A stretch of 38,281 nt of DNA from a virus, in the IMG/VR virus record IMGVR_UViG_3300031974_000370, positions 1 through 38,281 of that record. One strand, written 5' to 3'. The notes beneath the pieces are model-generated. The model did not search any database. It saw nothing but the letters and a program-made list of their open reading frames with translations, and was not told the origin of the DNA. The translations under genes were made by a program, and so were the position numbers. Every line of letters begins with the position of its first letter. Within the stretch, counting starts at the first letter, position 1. Positions 1 through 6,303 of the stretch are shown piece after piece.

Positions 1-2
1 CG

Positions 3-158
3 TTAACTGATTTGTGGAAGAATAAGTATGCTAGAAAAAGACTAGCCAGTTTAAAGAAACAAGATAGAGTATCAAAAGAAACACACTTTTATGATGATAT
101 TATCTATATGAATTGGCAAGAATGTAAAGATAAGTACCTTTCAGATGTCGGAAGATAG
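3..158 (+). CDS. C-terminal end of an unknown protein (5' truncated by window)
   Basis: An open frame enters from the left edge and runs 51 codons to a TAG at 156-158. The visible tail is lysine/arginine-rich and ends in DKYLSDVGR. I recognise no motif and cannot see the start. The next small gene begins 14 nt before this stop in another frame, the tight overlap seen elsewhere in the window. It is supported only by its uninterrupted frame and that junction. Confidence 0.45.
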   Translation, partial: LTDLWKNKYARKRLASLKKQDRVSKETHFYDDIIYMNWQECKDKYLSDVGR

Positions 159-243
159 TTATTCTAGCTGTATCTGGTGTGGTAGAATCATATACGATTC
201 GTGTTCGGAATGTGAAAATCGAACAAAACCAGAACAAAAGTAG
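145..243 (+). CDS. 32-aa CxxC/CxxC zinc-ribbon-like micropeptide
   Basis: ATG at 145 opens a 32-codon frame overlapping the preceding gene by 14 nt. The peptide has two CxxC pairs, CIWC at residues 9-12 and CSEC at 20-23, spaced as in a minimal zinc knuckle or ribbon. That pattern is unlikely in a random 32-codon frame and is the main evidence that it is real. Such mini zinc ribbons in phages often bind nucleic acid or another protein, but no function can be assigned. A promoter for the next gene starts about 35 bp after its stop. Confidence 0.45.
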   Translation: MSEDSYSSCIWCGRIIYDSCSECENRTKPEQK

Positions 244-263
244 TCAAAAAACCCTTATTTTCC

Positions 264-321
264 AACGAAAATAAAACGCTTGACATTTACGATCTTTTCC
301 TTTAGGATGAAATTATAAATG
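264..321 (+). repeat. 58-bp promoter repeat, copy 1
   Basis: This copy matches 2642-2699 over 58 bp with three mismatches (position 289 and the two bases after GGATG). It contains a full -35/-10 pair and ends at the ATG-like TATAAATG. The two copies sit in front of the VWA gene and its AAA partner, so this looks like a duplicated promoter module giving equal expression. Confidence 0.85.
280..308 (+). promoter_or_regulatory. sigma-70-type promoter upstream of the VWA/metallopeptidase gene
   Basis: TTGACA at 280-285 and TAGGAT at 303-308 are separated by exactly 17 bp. The same arrangement recurs in the second repeat copy at 2658-2686. The box pair suits host RNA polymerase, hence probably early transcription. 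Confidence 0.75.
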
Positions 322-333
322 CAAAAGGACACT

Positions 334-2616
334 ATGAAAAACACTAACACACAAAACATTGATATAAACGTTAAGAATCAATTAGCTAAGTTAATTGCGT
401 CTGAAAACATTACTGTAAGACACAACAACGTTAAGACAGCTTCATTTGATACTAAACAAAGAATACTAACTCTCCCTATTTTCAAACAACAAAACGGTGA
501 CGTAACTGATATGTTAATAGCACATGAATGTGCCCATGCATTATGGACTCCTAGTGAATCATTTAGTGGTATTGAAAGTAATGAATTAAGATCATATGTT
601 AATGTGTTAGAGGATACTAGAATTGACAAGTTAATTCAAAAAAAATATCCTGGTTGTGTTAGAAACTATGAGAATGGTTACAAAATTTTAGATAAAAGAA
701 ACTTCTTTGGTATTATTGGTAAAGATGTTAACAAAGATTTAATGTTAATTGATAAAATTAATCTTAGAAGTAAATCACAAAATACTATTGGTTTTAATTT
801 CAACGAAGAAGAATCTGATTGGATTTCTAAAGTTGATAGTCTTAAATCTTTCAAAGATGTTATTGCTCTTGCAAAAGAAATGTTAGCTTGGCAAAAAGAT
901 CAAGTAGAACAAATGCAAAAATTACCTGATTTTGACCAGTTAGAAATTGCTAAGAACTATGATTTAGATGATGATTTTAATGATGATTATTCAGATGACA
1001 ATTTAGATCAACAAGATCAACAAGATGATTTTTCAGATGACTCAGACTCAGATCAAATGAAATCAGAGGAGAAAAAAGATGAAAGCCAAGACGGTGAAGA
1101 ACAAGATACAAACTCAGATAAAGGTAAAGAAGAAAAAGAAGAAGACGAAAAATCTGAAGACAAAGATTCAAGTATCGCTTCAAACGGTGCCGGCGGTGGT
1201 AAGTTAGTATCTATTACAGATCAAACATATCAGGAAAAGACACAAGACGAATTAGTAAAAACTGATAGTGCTGGTTTTATTTACTCTAACTTTCCTGAAA
1301 CTAATTTAAAAAATACTTTACATACTTATAAAGACTATCTTAAAAATATGAGAACTTACTTTAACAAATATAACGGTGGTTCTGATATCAAATATAAAGA
1401 ATGGTTGAAATCAGATTGGAAAAAGTGGAAACTAGATAACAAGAAAACTGTTAACTATCTAGTAAAAGAATTTGAGATGAAAAAATCAGCTACTGCTTAT
1501 AAAAGAGCAACTACTGATAAAACTGGTATCTTAGATCCGTTAAAACTTAAAAACTATAGATTTTCAGATGATATTTTTAAAAGAGTAACTATGTTACCTG
1601 ATGGTAAAAACCACGGTATGATTATGTTATTAGATTGGTCTGGTTCTATGTCAGATTGTATTGATAAATCAGTTAATCAAATTATTAACTTGGTAGAATT
1701 TTGTAAAAAAGTAAACATACCTTTTGAATGTTATTTCTTTGGTAGTAGAAATTCTTACCAAGAAAATCCAAGACAATCTTTTAATCATAAAGTTGGTGAT
1801 TTTGGTTTAGAGAATTATAATCTAGTAAACATTGCTTCTCACAGAATGAAAAAAAATGAATTAGATGAGGGTCTTATGTATCTTTATTCAATGGGTCAAT
1901 ATTATCATTACAACTATAACAGAGGTTGGAGAAGAAGCATGACCTTAGATGATAGATATAACAATCCTGCTTATGACAATATCGGTATGCCTTATGATTA
2001 TCACTTAGGTAACACTCCGTTAAATGAAGCATTAGTTACTATGGATACTTTGATACCAATGTTTAAAAGCAAATATAAAGTTGAGAAGCTATCTTTTATT
2101 ACAATTACAGATGGTTCTTCAAACGGTATTAGAAAAAGACATATTCATTCTGATGGCAGAGAACCTGATAATGAATACGATAAAAACTTAATCTTAGTAA
2201 ACAAGAAAAAAATGTATGATTGTGGCAGAGGTTGGGGTGGTAACGTTACTTCTAAGTTACTAGAAAATCTTAAACAAAGTTATGATGTTAATGTGATTGG
2301 TTTCTTCCTTATTAAAAGAATGAGACCACATCATTTAGAATCTTATGTTGACGGTGATTGGTCTGAGAGAAGAAAAAAATCAGAGTTATTAAAAGCTGAT
2401 ATGAGAAAACACAAATGTTGTGAGGTACACCAAGACGGTTACAATAGATATTTCTTAATTAATGGTAAAGACATGGATGTTGAAAATTTTGATATGTCTG
2501 AGGTTGAGATTAAGAAAGGAACTGCTTCTGAACTAAAACGAATCTTTGGTAAATCTATGAAGAATCGTGTTGTTTCCAGAATGGTTTTAAACAAATTTAT
2601 CGAGGAGGTTGCATAA
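334..2616 (+). CDS. VWA-domain protein with N-terminal HExxH metallopeptidase-like domain (CobT/VMAP-like)
   Basis: A 760-aa protein in three parts. The N-terminal part holds the zinc-protease signature HECAH (residues 64-68), followed by an E-rich helix (VLEDTRID) that could supply a third ligand. A strongly acidic low-complexity linker covers residues about 212-283. The C-terminal von Willebrand A domain has the MIDAS motif DWSGSMS from residue 434, a later NTPLNEAL threonine loop and an ITDGSS strand. This matches the VWA-like metallopeptidases and CobT-type subunits that work with MoxR/CobS AAA ATPases. The ATPase partner is the next gene, under a copy of the same promoter. An in-frame ATG at 319 lacks an RBS; AAAAGGAC at 323-330 favours 334. 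The substrate is unknown: true cobalt chelation, protein remodelling or proteolysis are all possible. Confidence 0.8.
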   Translation: MKNTNTQNIDINVKNQLAKLIASENITVRHNNVKTASFDTKQRILTLPIFKQQNGDVTDMLIAHECAHALWTPSESFSGIESNELRSYVNVLEDTRIDKLIQKKYPGCVRNYENGYKILDKRNFFGIIGKDVNKDLMLIDKINLRSKSQNTIGFNFNEEESDWISKVDSLKSFKDVIALAKEMLAWQKDQVEQMQKLPDFDQLEIAKNYDLDDDFNDDYSDDNLDQQDQQDDFSDDSDSDQMKSEEKKDESQDGEEQDTNSDKGKEEKEEDEKSEDKDSSIASNGAGGGKLVSITDQTYQEKTQDELVKTDSAGFIYSNFPETNLKNTLHTYKDYLKNMRTYFNKYNGGSDIKYKEWLKSDWKKWKLDNKKTVNYLVKEFEMKKSATAYKRATTDKTGILDPLKLKNYRFSDDIFKRVTMLPDGKNHGMIMLLDWSGSMSDCIDKSVNQIINLVEFCKKVNIPFECYFFGSRNSYQENPRQSFNHKVGDFGLENYNLVNIASHRMKKNELDEGLMYLYSMGQYYHYNYNRGWRRSMTLDDRYNNPAYDNIGMPYDYHLGNTPLNEALVTMDTLIPMFKSKYKVEKLSFITITDGSSNGIRKRHIHSDGREPDNEYDKNLILVNKKKMYDCGRGWGGNVTSKLLENLKQSYDVNVIGFFLIKRMRPHHLESYVDGDWSERRKKSELLKADMRKHKCCEVHQDGYNRYFLINGKDMDVENFDMSEVEIKKGTASELKRIFGKSMKNRVVSRMVLNKFIEEVA

Positions 2617-2630
2617 TGAGAGGCGGAAAT

Positions 2631-2645
2631 CGTTACCTGGTAACG
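2631..2645. other. 15-bp palindrome just upstream of the AAA gene promoter
   Basis: CGTTACC-T-GGTAACG is a perfect 7-bp inverted repeat with a 1-bp centre. It ends 12 bp before the -35 box at 2658 and is absent from the otherwise similar promoter copy at 264-321. It could be an operator half-site pair or a short hairpin at the end of the upstream transcript. No protein can be matched to it. Confidence 0.35.
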
Positions 2646-2699
2646 AAAATAAAACGCTTGACATTTGCGATCTTTTCCTTTAGGATGGTATTATAAATG
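2642..2699 (+). repeat. 58-bp promoter repeat, copy 2
   Basis: Second copy of the repeat at 264-321, with three mismatches. It includes the -35 and -10 boxes and the AT-rich TATAAATG end. Conservation extends beyond the boxes, including the spacer TTT(A/G)CGATCTTTTCCTT, which points to recent duplication or shared regulatory constraint. Confidence 0.85.
2658..2686 (+). promoter_or_regulatory. sigma-70-type promoter of the AAA ATPase gene
   Basis: TTGACA at 2658-2663 and TAGGAT at 2681-2686 with a 17-bp spacer, the same as the promoter of the VWA gene. It gives the AAA gene its own transcript although the VWA gene ends only 42 bp upstream. Confidence 0.75.
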
Positions 2700-2720
2700 A
2701 AGAAAGGACATAAAAACACT

Positions 2721-3965
2721 ATGTTAAACACTAAACAAATAGAGTTTGTTTCCCATGCTGTTAAGATGTTTGGTTCTAATGAACTAACAGCTAATCAGTT
2801 AAAAGAAGCAAATGCTCATTTTGGTGCTAAATATGCACCTCAATGGTTAATCAAAAATGATGACTACAAACTAGGTAAGATTGATGGCAAAATGGTCTTC
2901 AAACTACCTAATGAAGACGGTGAAGCCGTTGCCTCTGTAGCTTCTACAACTCAATCAACTGTTTCAGAACCTGTTGCCGAAAAAGTTTTATCTAAGGCGT
3001 CTGAGTCTGAAACTAAACATGAAGCTGCTTACATTGTTTCATCACTAACAGGAAATATTGTTCCGAAAAAAGATCCTGTTTTCGTAAGTTTCGGTAACTA
3101 TCCAGATGTTAAATCTATTATTAAGTCTGGTATGTTTTATCCAGTTTTCATTACTGGTCTTTCTGGTAACGGTAAGACTATGGGTGTTACTCAGGCATGT
3201 GCTGAAAACAAAAAAGAATTAATCAGAGTCAATATTACAATTGAAACTGATGAAGACGACCTTTTAGGTGGTTACAGATTGAAAGACGGCCAAACTGTTT
3301 GGCAAAACGGTCCTGTAATCGAAGCCATGGAAAGAGGCGCTGTTCTTCTCTTAGATGAGATTGACCTTGCTTCTAATAAGATCATGTGTTTACAACCGAT
3401 CTTAGAAGGTTCTGGTGTCTTTGTTAAAAAGATAAACAAGTTTGTAAAACCTGCTCAAGGTTTCAATGTGATTGCTACTGCCAATACTAAAGGTCAAGGT
3501 AGTGATGACGGTAAGTTTATCGGTACTAATGTACTTAACGAAGCTTTCTTAGAAAGATTCCCAATTACATTTGAGCAATCTTATCCAAAACCTGCTGTTG
3601 AGGAAAAGATACTTGTTAATACTCTTAAAAAATCTGGTAAATCAGATAAAGAGTTTTGTAAAAAACTTGTAACATGGGCTGATGTAATCAGAAAAACCTA
3701 CTTTGACGGTGGTGTTGATGAGATTATATCAACAAGAAGATTAGTCCACATCATTCAAGCGTATGCTATCTTTGATAAAAAGATGAAAGCGATTGAAGTC
3801 TGTACAAACAGATTTGATGATGACACAAAAAATTCATTTATGGAGTTATACTCTAAAGTTGACGCTGGCGCTTCTGCTGAGCAGATAGCTGAACAGCAAA
3901 GAGCTTCAGAAATCAACTCTCAAATGGATGACAACGATAGTGAGTCGGATGCTGACGCAATCTAA
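2721..3965 (+). CDS. MoxR/CobS-like AAA+ ATPase, partner of the VWA protein
   Basis: A 414-aa AAA+ ATPase. The N-terminal ~70 residues form a small helical domain, followed by a linker and the ATPase core. The core has Walker A GLSGNGKT (146-153), Walker B VLLLDEID (208-215), a sensor-1 asparagine in VIATANTKGQGS and an arginine-finger-like ERF. CobS/MoxR family members of this type are widespread in marine T4-like phages and are often annotated as cobalamin-biosynthesis CobS. With the adjacent VWA protein it forms a MoxR-VWA pair. An upstream in-frame ATG at 2697 would place AAAGGA inside the gene, so 2721 is preferred, with that RBS about 12 nt away. The tail is acidic (DDNDSESDAD). A role in B12 synthesis is unproven; a chaperone or remodelling role fits equally well. 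Confidence 0.85.
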   Translation: MLNTKQIEFVSHAVKMFGSNELTANQLKEANAHFGAKYAPQWLIKNDDYKLGKIDGKMVFKLPNEDGEAVASVASTTQSTVSEPVAEKVLSKASESETKHEAAYIVSSLTGNIVPKKDPVFVSFGNYPDVKSIIKSGMFYPVFITGLSGNGKTMGVTQACAENKKELIRVNITIETDEDDLLGGYRLKDGQTVWQNGPVIEAMERGAVLLLDEIDLASNKIMCLQPILEGSGVFVKKINKFVKPAQGFNVIATANTKGQGSDDGKFIGTNVLNEAFLERFPITFEQSYPKPAVEEKILVNTLKKSGKSDKEFCKKLVTWADVIRKTYFDGGVDEIISTRRLVHIIQAYAIFDKKMKAIEVCTNRFDDDTKNSFMELYSKVDAGASAEQIAEQQRASEINSQMDDNDSESDADAI

Positions 3966-3982
3966 ATCTATCAAACATAGTG

Positions 3983-4027
3983 TAGTCCTAGGTGGAGGGG
4001 TAGTGCCCTCCACCGTTTTAAGGACTA
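3983..4027 (+). promoter_or_regulatory. nested hairpin between the AAA gene and rpsU (terminator-like / S21 leader)
   Basis: An inner 9-bp stem pairs GGTGGAGGG (3991-3999) with CCCTCCACC (4006-4014) and is followed by GTTTTA. An outer 7-bp stem pairs TAGTCCT (3983-3989) with AGGACTA (4021-4027). The structure ends 8 nt before the bS21 ribosome-binding site. It may end the upstream transcript weakly (short U tract) or act as a structured leader controlling bS21 translation. Confidence 0.6.
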
Positions 4028-4051
4028 TTGTTTCGAAAGGAGGTAAATAAT

Positions 4052-4258
4052 TTGAGCATTACTGTACAAGTAAGAAATGGAAACTTAGAACAAGCCATGC
4101 GTGTACTAAAGAAAAAAGTACAAAAGGAAGGCATTGTTAAAGAGTTAAAGGCAAGGCAATATTACGAAAAACCATCAGCTGTTAAACGTGAAAAGAAAAA
4201 ACAGAATATTAAAAATTGGTTAAAAAAACGTAAAAAGGCAGAAAAAGAATTATTATAA
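4052..4258 (+). CDS. rpsU: Ribosomal protein bS21 (phage-encoded)
   Basis: A 68-aa highly basic protein with the hallmarks of bS21: an N-terminal [10 protein letters not shown] strand, a helix with [18 protein letters not shown], the conserved YYEKPS signature and a lysine/arginine tail. bS21 sits near the anti-Shine-Dalgarno region of the 30S subunit and helps select mRNAs. Viral S21 homologues are known from marine phages including pelagiphages. The start is TTG at 4052: a near-perfect AAAGGAGGT lies 7 nt upstream, and the protein then begins as bS21 normally does. An upstream TTG at 4028 would add eight residues that include the translated RBS and is rejected. The structured leader just before it and the structured RNA just after suggest post-transcriptional control. 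The likely role is biasing host 30S toward phage messages (inference). Confidence 0.93.
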   Translation: MSITVQVRNGNLEQAMRVLKKKVQKEGIVKELKARQYYEKPSAVKREKKKQNIKNWLKKRKKAEKELL

Positions 4259-4261
4259 GAG

Positions 4262-4525
4262 TTTCAGTTTAGCCTATAAGTGGATATATATTTAAGATAG
4301 GCCGTCCGTAAGTCCTATCTCTTATAGGTGACCGACAAAATTTCTTAGGTTGTCGGTGTCGTGGAGTTGGTGGATCTTCATAAACAAAACCACCAAAGTT
4401 TTGTCGGAGTTTGGCGAGAGTTTAAAACCGACTATGTTTTTGGCAGTTGCGCCTGGTTTCAGTAAAAAACTAAAGCTGCGGATCTCTTTGGTAGTTTAAG
4501 ACCCTAAACCGAAACTACCTTTTTA
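4262..4525 (+). ncRNA. candidate structured RNA between rpsU and hsp20
   Basis: This lies in the only gene-free interval longer than 300 bp (4259-4632). Complementary segments read by eye give consecutive helices: CCTATAAG/CTTATAGG (4273-4280 with 4321-4328) stacked on AGATAGG/CCTATCT (4295-4301 with 4314-4320); ACCGACAA/TTGTCGGT (4331-4338 with 4350-4357); TTGGTGG/CCACCAA (4367-4373 with 4390-4396); GTCGG/CCGAC (4403-4407 with 4428-4432); an imperfect hairpin at 4456-4476 with an A5 loop; and a terminator stem at 4490-4519. TTTTGTCGG at 4399-4407 can alternatively pair with CCGACAAAA at 4332-4340, so a switch is possible. It has no convincing promoter of its own, so it is either the 3' UTR of rpsU or processed from it. 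It has no tRNA or tmRNA features. The RNA family is unknown. Confidence 0.5.
4490..4524 (+). terminator. intrinsic terminator ending the structured RNA
   Basis: GGTAGTTT (4490-4497) pairs with AAACTACC (4512-4519) and is followed directly by TTTTT (4520-4524). The loop is 14 nt. It separates the rpsU/structured-RNA unit from the hsp20 late transcript. Confidence 0.75.
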
Positions 4526-4569
4526 AGTGCGACAGAATTGACCACTTGTAATTCTATAAATCGTTCTTA

Positions 4570-4577
4570 TATAAATA
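4570..4577 (+). promoter_or_regulatory. T4-type late promoter of hsp20
   Basis: Exact TATAAATA, the T4 late consensus recognised by the gp55 sigma-like factor, 55 bp upstream of the hsp20 start, which leaves a normal leader. A small hairpin (TGAGC 4582-4586 with GCTCA 4597-4601) lies in that leader. Confidence 0.65.
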
Positions 4578-4632
4578 ATAGTGAGCGCCATAAAGGGCTC
4601 ATTAACATTAACTTGCTTACAAAGGAGATAAA

Positions 4633-5082
4633 ATGACTAATAGAGCAATTTCAATTTTTAACCAACTAAGACCCTATTCAGTAGGATTTGATGATGTATT
4701 TGACCATTTCGGTAGAATGTTTGATGATGACCTACTTGAAGTAAGGACTCCAAACTATCCACCATACAATATCGTAAAAGATGGTGATAACAAATATCAC
4801 ATTGAGGTGGCATTAGCTGGTTATGGTAAAAAAGACATTGAGGTTACATATGAAAACAATATGTTAACTATCAAGTCTATTAAAGACAAAGCAACAAAAG
4901 AGGTTGAGGACAATGATGGTGTACTTCATAAAGGTATTGCCAAAAGAATGTTCACAAAATCTTTTACGATTGCTGATGACGTAGAGATAAAATCTGCCGA
5001 ACTAAAAGATGGTTTGTTAACAATCTCATTAGAGAGAATTATTCCAGACCATAAAAAGGCAAGAACTATCTCTGTTAAATAA
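4633..5082 (+). CDS. hsp20: Small heat-shock protein Hsp20 (IbpA-like)
   Basis: A 149-aa alpha-crystallin family chaperone. The N-terminus has the IbpA-type RPYSVGFDDVFDHF (13-26). The alpha-crystallin domain spans about 45-138 and includes ALAGYGKKDIEV and the signature AELKDGLLTISL (122-133). A short tail ends in TISV, an I/V-x-I/V-like anchoring motif. Small Hsps hold unfolded proteins in oligomers without ATP. Hsp20 genes are common in marine T4-likes and have been proposed to assist capsid or scaffold folding. The TATAAATA promoter and the strong AAAGGAGA RBS upstream support high late expression, which fits an assembly role. The gene is insulated by terminators on both sides. Confidence 0.93.
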   Translation: MTNRAISIFNQLRPYSVGFDDVFDHFGRMFDDDLLEVRTPNYPPYNIVKDGDNKYHIEVALAGYGKKDIEVTYENNMLTIKSIKDKATKEVEDNDGVLHKGIAKRMFTKSFTIADDVEIKSAELKDGLLTISLERIIPDHKKARTISVK

Positions 5083-5088
5083 AAATTT

Positions 5089-5112
5089 GGGGGCTTCGGC
5101 CCCCATTTTATT
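5089..5112 (+). terminator. strong intrinsic terminator after hsp20
   Basis: GGGGGC (5089-5094), a TTCG tetraloop (5095-5098) and GCCCCC (5099-5104) are followed by ATTTTATT. A GC-rich 6-bp stem with a UUCG loop in an AT-rich genome is a textbook Rho-independent terminator. It starts 7 nt after the stop codon. Confidence 0.93.
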
Positions 5113-5118
5113 CCACCA

Positions 5119-5147
5119 TTGACAATTTGTGGGATACATAGTATAGT
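5119..5147 (+). promoter_or_regulatory. sigma-70-type promoter of the ParB-like gene
   Basis: TTGACA (5119-5124), 17-bp spacer, TATAGT (5142-5147). It starts just after the hsp20 terminator and is the only evident promoter for the gene at 5215. Confidence 0.8.
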
Positions 5148-5153
5148 GAAAAT

Positions 5154-5172
5154 TGAGGATATTAAATCCTCA
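5154..5172 (+). promoter_or_regulatory. 5'-end hairpin of the ParB-like gene transcript
   Basis: TGAGGAT (5154-5160), loop ATTAA, ATCCTCA (5166-5172): a 7-bp stem beginning 7 nt after the -10 box, i.e. at or next to the predicted first transcribed base. A 5'-terminal stem of this type can protect mRNA from RNA 5' pyrophosphohydrolase and RNase E (general knowledge; effect here inferred). Confidence 0.5.
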
Positions 5173-5214
5173 GGACTTACATAACTTAACATTACGTTAA
5201 AGAAAGGTAATAAC

Positions 5215-6240
5215 ATGGCCACAACAGGCAAAATGACTTTTGATGAAGTCAATACCGCTCTAAAGAATCTACCTTTAGGCGAACATAAACTAATAGACAT
5301 AGTAGCTATTATTCTAAAGTGCGAAACTTTTAAAGAAGAAACTCTAAAATCTTTTGTAGAAGCAACTTTTGGTAAAGGTGAAAGTGTCGTTAAACTAGAT
5401 GAACTATACGTTGATCTAAATTATCAAAGAAAACTCAAACTAAAAAATCTACTTAGAAATCTAAAAACAAGTAAAGGTTTCTCTAAAGAAAAAGCAGGTC
5501 ACATAGACGTTGCTGTCCGATCAAACGGTAAGAAGTTTGTTTGGGACGGATTTAGACGTTCTATTATGGCACTACTTTGTAAAATGACAGAGATAGCTGC
5601 TTCTACTTATAATCATGCAGATGAATTTGATTCAAAGAAAGCAAGACGTTATGAGGCAGAATTGTTTTTAGCCAGAAATGCTAAGAATGAAGTTATGGGT
5701 GCAGCTGAAATCTTTTTCGCTAGATACGCCAAAGGCGAAGATCAGGCTAAAAAGATGGCAAGTGTATTGCACATGGCTAACATTAACGTTTGTGGTTTAA
5801 AACCGGGTGGTAAAAACATGGGTGGTTTCGCCTTTGTTGAGAAATCACTAGGTTACCACGAAATTATAGATGAAGAGGCAATTAAGAAAACCATTACAGA
5901 TGATGATTTTGTTTTTGCTTCTAACGCTATACAAACAGCATGGTCAAAAGATATCTCAGTAGGTGCATATCTTGTAATTGCATTGGCAAACACAAGAGCT
6001 GTATTAAGAAAATCTGATAATACTAATTTTACAGACGCAGATATTGAAAACAAACTTGTTTCATATGCTAGTGTAAAAGGTAATAGTCAGAAATCTTTGA
6101 CAGAAAACAGAATTTCTAACAAACCTTTAGAATCAGTTACTTATATTATTTTACGTGATGTAATGAAACTAAACGGTAAAAGTAAGAAATTGTCTGGTTT
6201 AGATGATGAGGATATTGACCTTATTGAAGACCAGGATTAA
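5215..6240 (+). CDS. ParB-like N-terminal-domain protein
   Basis: A 341-aa protein. Residues 61-115 resemble the ParB/sulfiredoxin-like fold: a strand ending in VDLNYQRKL (66-74), a helix, then HIDVAVRSNGKKFVWDGFRR (96-115), where DGFRR corresponds to the DGxHR motif of ParB-type proteins. The rest is mostly helical and ends in an acidic tail (DDEDIDLIEDQD). I see no partition ATPase or helix-turn-helix consistent with plasmid-type ParABS. Stand-alone ParB-fold proteins in phages may be DNA-binding regulators, nucleases or CTP-dependent switches. Its own promoter and flanking terminator-like structures indicate an independent early unit. The start has AAAGG at 5202-5206, 8 nt upstream. Confidence 0.55.
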   Translation: MATTGKMTFDEVNTALKNLPLGEHKLIDIVAIILKCETFKEETLKSFVEATFGKGESVVKLDELYVDLNYQRKLKLKNLLRNLKTSKGFSKEKAGHIDVAVRSNGKKFVWDGFRRSIMALLCKMTEIAASTYNHADEFDSKKARRYEAELFLARNAKNEVMGAAEIFFARYAKGEDQAKKMASVLHMANINVCGLKPGGKNMGGFAFVEKSLGYHEIIDEEAIKKTITDDDFVFASNAIQTAWSKDISVGAYLVIALANTRAVLRKSDNTNFTDADIENKLVSYASVKGNSQKSLTENRISNKPLESVTYIILRDVMKLNGKSKKLSGLDDEDIDLIEDQD

Positions 6241-6249
6241 ATAGTAACG

Positions 6250-6283
6250 AGGCGCCGTTCCAGCATTGACAATAACGGCGCCT
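6250..6283 (+). terminator. terminator-like hairpin with a promoter -35 in its loop
   Basis: AGGCGCCGTT (6250-6259) and AACGGCGCCT (6274-6283) form a perfect 10-bp stem. The 14-nt loop carries the TTGACA of the next promoter. No U run follows, so termination would be weak or factor-dependent. Confidence 0.6.
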
Positions 6284-6294
6284 TGTGTTATATT
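6266..6294 (+). promoter_or_regulatory. extended -10 promoter embedded in a hairpin
   Basis: TTGACA (6266-6271), 17-bp spacer, TATATT (6289-6294), preceded by TGT (extended -10). The 3' half of the terminator-like stem forms most of the spacer. GCATTGAC and TTGTGTTATATTA are shared with the promoter at 11799. Confidence 0.8.
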
Positions 6295-6303
6295 AATAAC
6301 AAT

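Noticed and set aside
311-321. TATAAATG at 314-321 (and 2692-2699) as T4 late promoters of the VWA and AAA genes
   Set aside because: The last base differs from TATAAATA, and transcription would begin after or within the ribosome-binding site (AAAAGGAC 323-330), so useful messages would not result. The 17-bp-spaced promoter just upstream explains expression better.
621-649. TTGACA-17-TATCCT inside the VWA gene
   Set aside because: The -10 is poor and no gene start follows for about 2 kb; chance match in AT-rich coding sequence.
2616-2696. 26-codon frame overlapping the VWA stop (MRGGNRYLVTK...)
   Set aside because: It consists almost wholly of the duplicated promoter DNA, has no RBS of its own and no recognisable composition; the sequence is explained by the regulatory repeat.
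4259-4632. tRNA or tmRNA in the gene-free interval
   Set aside because: No cloverleaf with a GTTCRANNC T-arm, no CCA end and no tag-peptide frame could be found; the helices do not fit either RNA.
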